Below are positions 46,206 to 58,695 of a stretch of DNA of 64,000 nucleotides, in pieces. The translations under genes were made by a program, and so were the position numbers. The DNA comes from Augochlora pura (Eukaryota; Arthropoda; Insecta; Hymenoptera; Halictidae), in the NCBI RefSeq assembly GCF_028453695.1, contig NC_135774.1, positions 4,526,001 through 4,590,000 of the forward strand, given 5' to 3'. Within the stretch, counting starts at the first letter, position 1. The number at the start of each line of letters is the position of its first letter. The notes under the pieces are model-generated. The model ran no database searches. It was given only the letters and a program-made list of their open reading frames with translations, and had not been told where the DNA came from.

Positions 46206-46380
46206 TAGAGATAGAGTTGGAGGAGGCAAGCGCGAGCGAAATGGAGGCGGTGAATGAGAAGAGGAAAGAGAATGAGAAAGAGAGAGAGAGAGAGAGAGGA
46301 GGAGGACCGTGAGGGAGAAGGAGAGAGGAGGATAGAGAGAGGGAGCAAGAGTGGAAGCTAGATAGAGACGAGAAGGAAAA
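46206..46380 (+). repeat. GA-rich purine tract
   Basis: About 175 bp almost free of pyrimidines on the + strand, with a pure (AG)n core near 46279-46300 and many GAGAG words (GAGA-factor type). It borders the GC-rich island that follows. Confidence 0.8.
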
Positions 46381-47870
46381 AAAGCATAACTGGCACGTCT
46401 CGTTTTCAAGACAGAATTACTCGCCGTCCGGCTTTTTCCCGGGTTAATTAGGATCAAGATGTTTCCAGGTGAACGCTGCAAAAATAATCGGCACTCGGGA
46501 GCGGAATGATTATTCGGTATGCGGCACGGTTACAATGCCGCATCCGGCGCATTTCATCCCCGAAGATAAAGGGTAGCGTGGGGCCGCGTCGCTGAAAAAT
46601 GAATGAAAGGAAAACATCTGAAACCGGGTGGAAATAACGAGGAATACCGTATTTCAACTTCTGAGGCCTCTGAGCACTTTGCAAAACGCCGGAAGTCGAA
46701 CGTGCGCGCGCGCCCCTTTCACCTCTTCTCGGCGCGTTCGCGCGGGACCGTGCCTCTTTTACCCCCGATCCATCGTTCCTTTCTGTTTGGTCTAGTATTC
46801 TTTTTTTTTCAAAAATATTTGCTTTCAATTTCGAAAGTCTACGCGGGTTCGCCGGTAATTCGCTTCCTTCCAGTGTCTTTTCTCTCCTGTCGACCGGCAA
46901 AACGCCGCTCGATGCCGCGAAGAAAAGAGGATCGCGAGAAAAGATATGCGAACCGTGAAAATTAAACGGGTCGGAGAGGCACGGAGGGTGAGGTGAACAG
47001 GAAAAACGATGAAAAGCGTGCGAGAAGGGAACGAGAGCCGAGGCTAAGGAGGAGTGGGAGGAAAACTGGCAGGGTTAGAGCCGCGCATTCCATTTCTTCG
47101 TATCATCCCTTTCTTCGCAATGCACGGCACCCTAGGTCCCGCCGGGACGGTCGGACAAAGGTCCTTCCGGTACTCGGCGGCCGTATATTCGCCGTTCCAA
47201 TTAGAAACAGAGTGTCGAATGGAAAATTCAAGAGAATAAGTGCTTACTTTCCTGGGAATCGGATTACTCGTTGCGTTGCGTCGCGTCGAGCCGCGTCGTG
47301 CCGCGTCGCGCAACGTCGCACCGGTCGCGCCCCGGGACAAAGGAACACGGCTGACGATTATGCGACGAGGAGGCATCGACGACGCTGGGCTCGCGAATTC
47401 GATTATCGTTCGGCAACGCGATGAAAAAGAGGCCGCCAGAGGCCAAGACGCGGAACGGAGCGCAGCGGAGCGGCGCGGCCGCGTTCTCCCGCTAGCGGAA
47501 CGATCGACTACCCCGGGTAAAAGCAAACTGATTCGTAGAAACTGGGTTACGAGACACGCAGATCGTATTTCCTGGCGTGTTCTATTGTACCCGGGCAAAA
47601 ACGGACAAGAAAACCGGCTGCAACTTCAATCTTCCCGCCGGGCCCTAACGATACTTTGAGTCGTTCCGCGCAAAACGTCTTCTTATTCGCGTGCTCCCGA
47701 TCCTCGCGCCTCGTTAAATATAGTCGACGATCGTTTCGGAACGGAGCAACCATTTTTCTAGCCGAACAATAGGTGCGACCCGAATGATTGATCGGTGAGA
47801 AACGTTCTCTTACGAATTTGTACGCGAAGGAAGAATTCGCGGCTCTGCGCCCTATGTTTATTTTCAGGAG
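46381..47870. other. CpG-rich island, non-coding as far as can be judged
   Basis: Rich in CG, with a GCGTC/GTCGC repeated stretch at 47275-47320. Several overlapping frames on both strands (longest 184 codons, minus, 47044-47598) are open only because stops are rare in GC-rich DNA. No domain, splice pattern or codon preference favours any one. Promoter island or untranslated exon is the best guess. Confidence 0.4.
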
Positions 47871-48222
47871 TAATTAACTTTTTTATTTATCGAAGAAGGC
47901 ATATGAAATTCTTTCATTCAAAGATAGACGGAATCGAGTATTAAAGACATTCACAACTAAACGAAATAAGAAAACAATATAATAATTTATATATAAATTA
48001 TTCGATATTATATACAGCATTTATACATATATAAATTATATATTCAACTTGAAACGAAGTTGAAATATTAATGAACGAAAAAACGAACATATTTAGGGTA
48101 GCTATACCATACTGATACTCAGTATTAATAATACGAGCAAAACTTTGTTTTTATTAAATAAATAGATATAGAATCATTGTTATCTAAACTTCATTTTAAA
48201 AGTGCACATTAAATTGATATCC
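47871..48222. other. AT-rich, no gene seen
   Basis: Contains TATATAAATTA-type low-complexity sequence at about 47985-48045. Confidence 0.6.
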
Positions 48223-48911
48223 AGGGTGTCTCGGAAATTGTAATAGAACCGGGCAGGGGGTGATTCTACATCAAAAAAGAAGAAAATATTTTGGTATAAC
48301 ATTTTTTTATTCGGAGCTCCGTTTTCGTAATAATCGACTTCAAAGTTTGTTCAACTTGTAAACGATTTAATACAATTTGCTTGTCGTGTATTGTTAATCA
48401 AGTCAAGTGTCGTGCTCGTGTATAGCATTTTATAACATGAATGATATAATTTGCATATAGCAAATGTTACACATTTGAAACATAAGATTACTGAGTCATT
48501 CGAAAAATTAAAAAGCGATAACAACTTACAATCTATCCGGATGTCATTAATTCTTCGAGTAAACTTATGTATGCAGCAGCGAGGAGGACATTTTCACCAA
48601 TTATTGTAGCATTGCAATAGTAAGTAATAAAGAAGAATAAAAAATGAGTAATCAGTAAACACACTTTATACTGTTTCAACCGCACAGTTATCACTGTTTG
48701 TAAACACTGTCCCGGACAGAGACAGGCAGAGCAGTGAAATACACGACAAGCAAATTCTATTAAATCGTTTACAAGTTGAATGAACTTTGTAGTCGATTAT
48801 CACGAAAACGGAGCTCTGGATGAAAAAATGTTGTACCAAAATATTTTCTTCTTTTTTGATGTAGAATGACCCCCTGCCCGGTTGTACTACGATTTCCGGG
48901 ATACCCTGTAT
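48223..48911. mobile_element. Inverted-repeat DNA element with ~175-bp arms
   Basis: Left arm starts CAGGGTGTCTCGGAAATTGT. The right arm, reverse-complemented, starts CAGGGTATCCCGGAAATCGT. They match for about 175 bp including GAACCGGGCAGGGGGT / CAACCGGGCAGGGGGT and the CTACATCAAAAAAGAAGAAA block. The loop of about 340 bp is AT-rich and non-coding. A fragment of the same arm is at 33887-33950. Confidence 0.85.
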
Positions 48912-49129
48912 AATAAAAAGACTATGTTACATAACAGAAAAGAGAATAATTTGCATTACGTTATTTATTGTGAGAATTACAAAATGTCTGCCGCTATACG
49001 TGAACTTAATTTCTGCATAAACAATGCAAGTCATTCTTTCGTCAGATAAAAAATAAATAGAAGTCCGAAAATATTTTCTATAATCAAAATTCAATATTAT
49101 TCCATTTGCCAGAACAACTCCATTTAATT
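48912..49129. other. AT-rich, no gene seen
   Basis: No supported feature. Confidence 0.55.
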
Positions 49130-50190
49130 CTGTTCGTCTGGCTTAGCACAATCCTATTCTACTTGAATGGACAAATATAACCCTGTTCCACTTGTCCGAT
49201 CAAATACGATCCTGTTCTGCATATCTGCTTATCTATTTGTGTCTTATCCATTGTAATACAATCCGGTTTGTACGCCCATACAGATTATATTGTATAAATA
49301 CCCCATTTTACAAAAGGATGTAATGAATTCGATATAAATTAACTAGATCGTTGGAGTTGCTTCCAGTAATTCTACAATCGCTATCGTGTCATGTATCTGC
49401 TATCATCATCTCGTATCTTTTATCAAGAAACAAATTGGTTTGATATACACGTGTGTTTGAAAATGACGAATAGACTGAAATATTTATGAAAATAAAAGTT
49501 ATTTATATTTTGTAATCAATAAATGGGTGATACCTATTCGTACAAAAATTATTTAAATCTTTTTTCGATAATTGCACTGAATTGGTAACTTTTACTCAAG
49601 ATTTTCTGTAACTATATACAAAATGGGAAACGTAATTGATTCAATATTTTGATTACTTTTTTCGTTATGAATCAGATTTTCACACTATCTTGTAGCAATT
49701 TTACTGAATCTGTTTCACCAATTATTTTATATAATCCTATGTCATTTGTCACTTTAAAAAAGACTGAAGGCTATTAGACTGACAGAACGCGATTCCGTTT
49801 ATCCCTCTTCATGCGCGTGGCAGCATAGAATTCTAGGATAAGAAATTTAATGAAATAATAATTGAAATGAAGTTATTGGAAAAATGTCTTGATCTAACTA
49901 AAATAACGAATTTCAAAGTCGCTGACATATAAATTCCGTGAACTTTCGAAATATCGAGCTCCGAATTGCTCTATATTTAGAAATACTTGTCAGAGAGAAA
50001 GGTCCTCTTCTACTTATCTGACCTAGATCAATTCTATTCTGGTTGAACGGAATGAACCGATTTTATTCTACTTGACTGACCTGAAGCGATCCTATTCCGC
50101 TTTTGTGATCAACGGACGTATCAAACTGTTTGAATGACCTTTTAGTAAATCTACTCTACCCATCCGACACGGGGCGATCTTATTCAACTT
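49130..50190. repeat. Two clusters of degenerate CCTATTCTACTTG-type units
   Basis: Variants of ATCCTATTCTACTTGAATGG recur at 49151, 49182 and 49211, and again at 50032-50180 (CAATTCTATTCTGGTTGAAC, GATTTTATTCTACTTGACTG, GATCCTATTCCGCTT, GATCTTATTCAACTT). Spacing is about 30-35 bp and the units are heavily diverged. The 700 bp between the clusters looks like ordinary AT-rich sequence. Confidence 0.5.
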
Positions 50191-51073
50191 AGAAATTCTT
50201 TATCTTCCAATAAACATTTCCGCAGGAAAATCAATTTTGTACAACATTAATTATGTTATAACTTGCACGTACTTCCTATATGTTCTTCTGAACATTTATA
50301 ATTTCTGTTTCATAAACGAAACTTTATGAATTGCATGCTTTAATACAGTGAAAATTAAATGTTATTATAACTAATTTTACTTCTAGACTCTTCAATATCT
50401 TCAAGAAAATAACTAGACTGTGAATGTCATGCATGGCTAAAATGTACAGATAAATAAAGTAAAATAAATAAAAGAAACTCTTAGAGATGTTGTTGCAATA
50501 ATAGCAACTTGCCAAAATTATTTACAAAAGAAGATGAAATTTCACTTGTCTGCCCTGCAGTTAATGTAAGCAGTGTTTATTTTGCGTAATGATCCGTAGT
50601 CTAATAGTAATATTGTAGGGATTAGTTGTTAATTGTCGAGGAAGAAATACTGACAAGAAATAACATTCACTGTCATATGTGCATATAGCGTGAAACGAAC
50701 TCTGTGTTAAGAGATCATCTTTATGGACTTGAAATGTTTATTAACTTAACATTTGCATTTCTAGAATAAGTTTTCGTGTAATGTAGTTTTCCAATTTCAC
50801 GGCCTCTAATACTGCGTCCTAGACGACATTGATAACTTTCGCTGTTTGTATGTTAATTAGAAAAATATAAAAGTTATTCGTATGTTTCCCTACAGCATAG
50901 TTAATTTCTTGTATAATACATATATAGATATTTTAATTATTTATCGTTCAAAATGTGTATTTCTGTTTTAACGCTGAAATTACCGTGTAGATTAAAGTGA
51001 GCAGTTATAAAATTTTGCTACAAAATGAATGAAATTATAAAGAATCTTTTATAGAAAAAATGGTTAAGCTACT
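50191..51073. other. AT-rich, no gene seen
   Basis: One good reverse motif copy at 50583-50610. Otherwise nothing. Confidence 0.6.
50583..50610 (-). repeat. Dispersed motif copy (reverse)
   Basis: GCGTAATGATCCGTAGTCTA followed by ATAGTAAT, as in the copy at 25471. Confidence 0.55.
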
Positions 51074-51325
51074 TTAACCTCTTAGGCACGACGCGCCACT
51101 ATAGTGGCTTTCGTGAATGTTTCGTGCTATACTCGATTGTTTTATTAATTATTAAAGTAAACGATTAAAGTGAGTGTGTGTATGTACAATACACTAAGAA
51201 AAGAATATATAGTATAGCTAATATTATATATAGCTATACCAAAAAATATGCATATTAAGAAAAAAGGGTTATTTAGTTATGAAAAACTATATTTGCGCAA
51301 AATCCAACCGTGCCTAAGAGGTTAA
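51074..51325. mobile_element. TTAA-flanked MITE (piggyBac-like)
   Basis: TTAACCTCTTAGGCACG at 51074-51090 and its exact complement CGTGCCTAAGAGGTTAA at 51309-51325. The outer TTAA is the likely target duplication, and the inverted repeats begin CC, as in piggyBac-type elements. About 250 bp, no coding sequence. Confidence 0.78.
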
Positions 51326-51719
51326 TTAAAGCATGAATGCTTAAAATTATCAAGATATTTCGATAATATACAAATTCTAGGTAAAGTTTTATAAAACAGT
51401 ACACTTGAGTACACATTCAGGCCCAATAATTACGTAAAGTTCCTACATCATTTTTATGTGAACCAAGGTACTGCAAGGTCCAGATCGTATTACCTGCATT
51501 TACGTTACATTAATACAAGGACCGAGTATATAAAGACCTTTTGATCCACTGTAAATCAGTATCAACCAATCAATGTTCAATAACATAAAAATCTTCGTGC
51601 CTAAAACATTTGGCATACATTTCCCGTCCGCGATAGTATCGCGAGCATGCAAAAAATGATAAATGCAAATCGGGAGTGGGCAGCCCGTGTACCCAGTTAT
51701 TGACATAAACGGTTAAACG
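51326..51719. other. No gene seen
   Basis: AT-rich. The minus-strand frame at 51500-51706 has no supporting evidence. Confidence 0.5.
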
Positions 51720-52320
51720 TTCCCCGCAATAATATGTAAATTGATTTGGTTTCCTCGAAATTGCCGAATCGTATTTCCGGCGGATCGTTAGGACCAGTTC
51801 CTGGGGACGGAGATGTGGCTGGCTTGATCACTGCCACTTGGCTCAATGAATTAATTACAGTTAATTGGCAATTACCACCTTGCGCCGCCTCGCGACCCTG
51901 ATAGGTTGGCGCAATGACGCTGCGGAGGAAAATATATTTTCTTCGTAATGCGATCCTGCGCCACGGTGTTCCGCGTTTTCTGGCTTCCGAATTGATTTAA
52001 TAACGCCGAACACCGGTGTTCGCGCCCCGTTGACGGCCTATTACTTCGGCAACGATTAAACTCTACCGGGACACGAACAAGGCGTCTCTACGTGGACTTT
52101 ATTTATAATCACTTTCATCGATAGAATCGCTTAATATAAACACCGCGCGAGCAGCCCGTGACGTAACGATGATCTTCCCTCGCACCTTTGTGAAAGGAGA
52201 AGACTTTATAAGGGTGCTCCACGGAGAACCCTATAATTTCATCACCCCTGCTGATCGTGTTACACGCGAGACAATCGCATACACCTGATTCAAAAGCGGA
52301 GCCACGCAATTGTTCGTAAG
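51720..52320. promoter_or_regulatory. Candidate enhancer-like non-coding block
   Basis: GC-richer, low in repeats, with homeodomain-type words packed at 51846-51876 (GAATTAATTACAGTTAATTG, GCAATTACC) and a consensus-like donor TTC|GTAAGTATCC at its right end (52316). It resembles conserved non-coding sequence more than coding sequence. Function is inference. Confidence 0.3.
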
Positions 52321-53990
52321 TATCCTTTCCTACAACAAATATGTTATAGTATTCGAATGTGAAATTGTGCTATTTTCAAGAATTTAAGAAATTGATATCG
52401 GTGAAATGGTCATGAACTGCGGTCACATACTCGCATTAAGGACGTACCTAAGGCACATACTAACAAGGGAATTACAACACCCGAAAATTCCGATTCTTTT
52501 TTAATCTATGCAAGTGTGTTAGGGACCTTACCCCTTACTACTGCGCTAGATGTCCCAGTTTCCGTGCCTATTAGCAATTTCCGTGCTCCCGGATAAAAAA
52601 CATGTAGAAAAAGTAAAGTTTTACATACAATATGATATTTCAATCTAAATTTCACATGTTGAAAAATAAACATAATCAAAAATATAGGTTATCAATTTAT
52701 ATGTAATACTTTTCTATACGTTATTTATATGAGACACAGAAATTGGTTCATGACCACAGAGTTAATTGTACCAAATAAATTATCATTTCTGAATACATTA
52801 TACATTACAGTAATTATTATAATTAGATAACGAGTTCTTGTACGAAATAAAAACTGTCTAAATCGATCACAATGAACCACAGTCAAAGAAAAATGTATTG
52901 TCTCTGTTAATAATCCTAGTAAGTCAAATTATGTAACTTTTAATTATTTTAAATTAAATTTATATTCATTAATTTGCTTATTAATTTTATAATTTCATGT
53001 TATATTAAATTAAATTTTAATTCAATTTTAAATTATTTAAACAAATTAAATAATATACTTAATTGAATAATATAACAATATTTTTAAATTCCCCTACTGT
53101 TTTGATTTGTGCTCATTTTCCTCATAAATATGTAAAACTTACTGTGCAATTATAAAAAAGAACGCGCTGTTGTTTAACCTGGTTAGTCAGTACGTGCTAC
53201 TATCTTTTACTTTGATAGAGAAAGAAATTAACTTATTTATTGTAAAGTAAGAAGGGCGTAGGTTTCGTATTCAGTGTCAAAGTTTATGATCACGAATATG
53301 ATTTAATTATAACTGTATGGCACTACCGCAGCACTACTCAGGATTTAATTGTTCTTTGTTGGTTTACTTAAATGATTAAAAACTGGAATTACCGTCACCC
53401 TGTCGTAGCTTTTCCAATGAATAAAGTATATAGAAAGAACTTGTAAAATTATCAACATCAATTTTTTGTAACATTTTGATCAATGTCCTTAATCATTCCA
53501 TTTTTAAAGGAATGTAAAAGAACGTTCAAAAAATAAATAAAAATTACTGTTATGTATAGATAGAAAACGTGTTCAATCAAAATCTAAATTTTCGGTGATC
53601 GCTATGTCATAATTTTTTGGTTGATATGTTTTGTTTATGAAAAGATGCAGCCATTGGTGGATGTAAGAAAATACGTACTTGAGCAGTTCCCGCTCCTGAC
53701 CTGGATACCCGGTGCAAAAGTAATTGAGCGTAATTAATGTGTAAAGTTTAAAGATATTTAGGTAGAAATAATTTCTTCTATCCTTTGTTTATGATGCTTC
53801 ATTTGACACATTTAAAATTTTTTTGGAATTTATTGTTCAGCATGTATCTGGTTACGAATTTTTATGCATCAATTGTATTTACAGAATTGTATAAATTAAT
53901 CAGATCTTTTCATTAACAAATAATAATAATAATATGATCGCTTCACTGTTATTTTACTGTTTACTGTGTAAGCAATCTTTTAATCGGTTG
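52321..53990. other. AT-rich, no gene seen
   Basis: Includes a very AT-rich stretch of AATTAAATTT words at 52930-53090. Confidence 0.6.
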
Positions 53991-54136
53991 AACAAATATT
54001 TCATATGTATATTTGTTCATGCAAATATCTTATTGAATTACACAAATGTTACCGTCGCGAATTTTTGGATCAGTAAAATAAATATTTCATCGATATTTGT
54101 CATGAAGATATCTTATTGAATCAAACAAATTGTTAA
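53991..54136 (+). repeat. Two-copy direct duplication, ~85-bp period
   Basis: AAATATTTCATATGTATATT..AATATCTTATTGAATT is repeated with changes as AAATATTTCATCGATATTTG..GATATCTTATTGAATC. Confidence 0.7.
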
Positions 54137-54230
54137 ATATCACAAGCGTGACAAGATAGAAATTGTAAATAATAAATTAAATGGATGAATTAAATTACCA
54201 TAAACAATTTTCATAAAAGATTGCTCTCAA

Positions 54231-55345
54231 CAGTGGTGGACATATACTTACGTAGAAGATTCATTTTAACATTGTAATCTTCCGTATTTCTACGCTCTTC
54301 GTCTAGCGACGTCAACAATTTATTTTTAATAATTTGAAACCCTGATGTATACATCCGTAGAAGGACTTTTTCCCGTTTTGGGAAAAAGCACTTAGTAAAT
54401 ATTTTGTTCCAACCTGTTCGCTTTTGTAGCAGACACTACACAAGTATGCTGCGGTTATACGCATATGCAGTACAATGTAAACAATGTTTCTCAATACGTT
54501 GCTGAAAAGTAGCGAACGTAATACAACAGTGCTTTAATGAGCAAAGGTAAAAGTATCACTACTGCAACTTCTTCGAAAGGATGGATTATCATATCAAAGA
54601 TTTCCGCGAAACTATAAATATTTGTTATGGCTTGCCATCAAGCTGTACGTACCGCATATTAAACTTCGTAAAACGTGACCTAGAAAAACTGATCATAGAA
54701 CTAATCGTAAGGTGCCCCGATTATATAAAACTAACTGTCAAAACTACTATCGCTGTTCACAGCGAGATATTACCTGATCTCCAAAAAATAAAAAAGTATC
54801 AGGACTGTCCAGCAAAAAATTAATGAGTTGGAATTATACGGATGTATTTCCAGAGAAAAACTACCATATAAAAAAAAATTGTCGAGCTCGAATCGCGTTC
54901 GCTAAAGAATATTTAAACTTGATTACATAGCAATTATTCAGGGAAATTTTTACGGATAAATCGAAATTTAATCGATTCAGAAGCGACGGGAAATCATACG
55001 TGAGACGTTGCATAAAACCGACGGAGAAAGAAGGTGGTAGGTGGGTACTCGTATACGCTGTATATGACAGCAAAAGGTACGGGCCCTACCCATCGAATAA
55101 CAGGTATCATGGACCGATGCATATGTCTGGATATCGTAAAAAATGTACTGCCTCCATTCACCGTAGAATACATAGCACAAGAATGGACGTATCAGACGGA
55201 TAGTAATCTGAAACACTCTGCAAAAGTGGTCAAAACATTTTTGAACGATAAGAATATTCATGTCATGAAGCGATCGGCATAATCTCCAGACCTCGATACA
55301 ATCGAGATGTTGTCGATTAATGTTGACAAACGCATAAAAGAATGA
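54231..55345 (+). pseudogene. Tc1-like transposase pseudogene
   Basis: Frame fragments line up with the Tc1 family in order: GLPSSCTYRILNFVKRD (helix-turn-helix like, about 54615), ELYGCISREKLPYKKKLSSS and FAKEYLNL (54830-54920), TDKSKFNRF with the first catalytic Asp (about 54955), GRWVLVYAVYD, then a frameshift to GPTHRITGIMDRCICLDIVK, YQTDSNLKHSAKVVKTF with the second Asp, and SPDLDTIE with the terminal Glu (about 55290). At least two stops and two frameshifts interrupt it. CAGTGGTGGACATATACTTA at about 54232 looks like a Tc1-type left end; the right end was not found. Confidence 0.78.
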
Positions 55346-57640
55346 AAACCAAAAAATATCGAAGTGCTATTTACTATTATGTGTACAAGAAGTATGAAAT
55401 TTACTATCAGAGGTGTGCTGCTGTAATAGAAAGTCTACACATGAAATATTAGTGTGCTACAGTCTTCACTCATTTTCTTCATAGATTATAAATACCAGAA
55501 ACTTTTTACTTATAGTAACTTAAGAAAAAAAACATTTCACCACCTTTTTATGTGTAGTGTAAACTTGTAAAAAGTGTAATTGATTTTTGCATACTCGCTA
55601 CGTGTATATTTGCACAATTAATAATATTTAATTTTACTAACTATATTCATAAGTAACTTATGGGTGTAGGAATTTGCATGAAAATCTATTCTAGCGATTA
55701 GAATCATTTTGGCAGAATCTGTAATAGAATAGTTCGTGACCAATTCTCATCAATTATAATCCAGAAAATCGATACATTAAATGCAGGAGGTGATATTTTA
55801 TTCACATTGATGGCTTAAAATACATGGTCTGTGTTCGCTTTTTTTAAATGCAATTTTGTAATATCATTTGTTACTGTGATTACACATCAATCAATTATGA
55901 AATGTACACTTCATTTTGCATGATTATACTTACGTGCAAATACATGCCACTTGAAATATTACTTTCGCAAATTCACGATACTAAAGGTATTCGTCAAAAT
56001 AGTATTAATAAATGAACAATTTTAACGAAGCATGCGTATACTTATTTTGATGTATGAAATAGTACAAGCTCTAATTCGAAAATTTAAAAATGTGTAGTAT
56101 AGTAGAATCATTTTCAGCATTTTGTTGAAGAAGTATGCGTATTTGTTAGTATTTAGAACATTAGTAAAAATAGTTGACACAAATACGCAGATGCATAGGA
56201 TATTTCATGTCTTGTTCACGTCCGATGCTTACCCATTATCAGCACAATAACTATCACAATGATTATAAAATAATATCCATTTTCCTCAGCTTAATGAAGA
56301 ACAAATTCAGTGTAAAATACCTTAAAAATTCTGCATAATTACGAATGCAGAACAAAAGTTTACTAACTCGAAGGAAATGCTCCACAACATTGTGAAATTC
56401 TATTGACAATATAAAATCTGTTCTATTTAAGGCGTGCATGCAGCATTTCATTGTCCATGAAGATATATATTATAAACCGCAACATGCACTCTGAAAAAAA
56501 ACAACTTTACCCAACATCTATGAAATATACATAAATATACACACACTTGCAGAACACTTCGTCAATGCTGAATTGATCATATAAAATTAATTTTAAAATC
56601 GTTTCCAGCGGTGATCCATTTTAAATCATCTTTATTATTGTCATAAACATTTAAAATTTGCTATTTATTTATTATTATGAACGATATTTGAAACATTTAA
56701 AATACTGATACGACATTGATATACGGCGAAAAGCTATAATATTTGATAAAGTTTTAACAATGAGATCATTCTTCCGGGAATTTATAATTGAACAAAATAG
56801 AAAACAATTTTCATTGTTCTTTTAATAAAATAGTATTTCATACACTATCTTAACAACTACATTTTTAAAGCTATTCAGAGAAGATGGGAAGAAATATTCT
56901 ATTCTATTCACTAATATATATTTGGAACAGTATCTTATAATCAACTAATTAGATATTATCAATATTCTTTTGAAAAAAAGAAATGCGAGGTCTTGCAGCA
57001 GCTTTGAAATCTGTGTTTTTCAATAACAAACCAATACAATATCTTAATCTCTTCAGGGATATTGCTACGTATCCGTTCACATTAATTAATTAGACAAGTG
57101 ATAAAATAAAAATTAGTAACATCTATCATGGAAATAATATACAAAAATTAATGATATCTCACAGGCATATCGATGAAATAACAAATGCTTCGAAACAAAA
57201 ATGCTTTCAGTACTGTTTTAAATTACCATTTCCAATATTTTCGTTTCGAATATTTGTTTAATTAAGTTGTTATTCTTATTACGTTTTCCTTCAGTAATTG
57301 TATTAACAAATTTCGAAAGTATACTTAGCGAAACTGTAAATAACATAAACTTGCATATAGTTGACAAATATAATTTTCATACTGTAGCTTTAATAATATT
57401 GTTTTGCATACAGTTGAACCTTAAAATGAAATTACAGTTCAACCTATCTACAAAAAATTAATTTGATTCATAACGTTTCTTTTTTTTATTACAATTGTCT
57501 ACTATCCTTATCATGTATAAAAATATTTTACATGTCAGATGTTACGAATACTTTGAATAATAAACGTATAATAATTTCATTAATAAAATACCAGTAGTGA
57601 AATTTTATACTTCGCTAACGTACTTAATCCTCCGCTGTCA
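55346..57640. other. AT-rich, no gene seen
   Basis: No supported coding frame or bounded repeat. Confidence 0.6.
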
Positions 57641-57644
57641 CACT

Positions 57645-57735
57645 CCGCATGCGAACTACCCAGACCCAGCTTAGTTTTCAAGCAACTGTCACTCAGAAAC
57701 TAGCGATACCATTGAGACCCACGAATTTGAGAATA
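57645..57735 (+). repeat. Diverged dispersed repeat, copy 2
   Basis: Related to 3487-3560 across the TCACTCAGAAACTAGCGA region. It is preceded by CTCCGCTGTCACACTCCGC. Confidence 0.5.
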
Positions 57736-58695
57736 TAATTGGAACACTGTAAAACATCGTTTCCTTTATTAGTCCGCGATATCTCGCAGGTATATTGAAT
57801 TTTTTATTTTGTTCTTCTCCATCGCTATCGCTTTTTCGAAAAACAAAATTTAGGATATTTTGACCCAGTGGGACAGCAGCAAGATAATCTAAACTGAAGA
57901 CATTACTTCAAATACTGGTCATTCCAAACAACACATTCGGCGCAATAAACGTATTTCGAAGCAAACTGTTGGCTTATTCCGCAAAACGCGATTTCAAGAT
58001 AGGAACACCAGCGGAATGAAGAGAACCGCGCCTAACACGAATTTGGGCGACCAACAAAAAGGTGTTCACACGGAACAGCCCAAAAACCACGCGTGGTAGT
58101 CAACGACGATGCGGCGCGACAGCGATACACGTTCAAAGGCCGATGGTTTGTCGTGTCATTAGACCGCAGTCTAATTTACTTTCTCCCCGACGTTCGTTTC
58201 TCATTTCCCTTTCGTTCTTTGCGTCCGCGGCCGCGAATCTAAATTAAATCCTCCGATGAAAGGCCTGGTGTACATAAGGATCTCGACACTCGAGGACACA
58301 TGAATGAAGCGGAGGACCAGCGAGCACGTTCCAGCATTCACCGGGGCCAGGCGTCAATGTGTGGGTCGATACCTAGGTCTAACGCCGCGATTCAGGAATG
58401 CCAAGGAGGCATGAATAAGCAGCATTATACTTACGAAGGTAATATACACCGACCGCGTGTTTCCGCCCCCTTGGAAAAGTCGGCGGAGTACCGTCGCCGA
58501 CGACGCGACGCGACGCGACGAATATCGTCGCAAGACCTCACGCATGGCTCACGCAGTGCTAGCTCAATATACCATCGCACACCCTGCGACAAAAATTTAC
58601 ACGACGTTAACCTCTTGCCATAGTATTATCTTCATCCGTTAGGAAAATACAAATTTTTCTATTCTAAAAATGTTTTAGGAGGAAGTGAAAAATAA
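57736..58695. other. GC-richer block, no gene called
   Basis: CpG-containing from about 57930 to 58640, with a GACGC repeat run at 58495-58515. The short frames on both strands have no recognised motif. Possibly regulatory or an untranslated exon. TTAACCTCTTGCC at 58608 resembles a MITE tip but has no partner. Confidence 0.35.

Noticed and set aside
47044..47598. 184-codon minus-strand frame
   Set aside because: Overlaps equally open plus-strand frames in a GC-rich island. No basis to prefer any of them.
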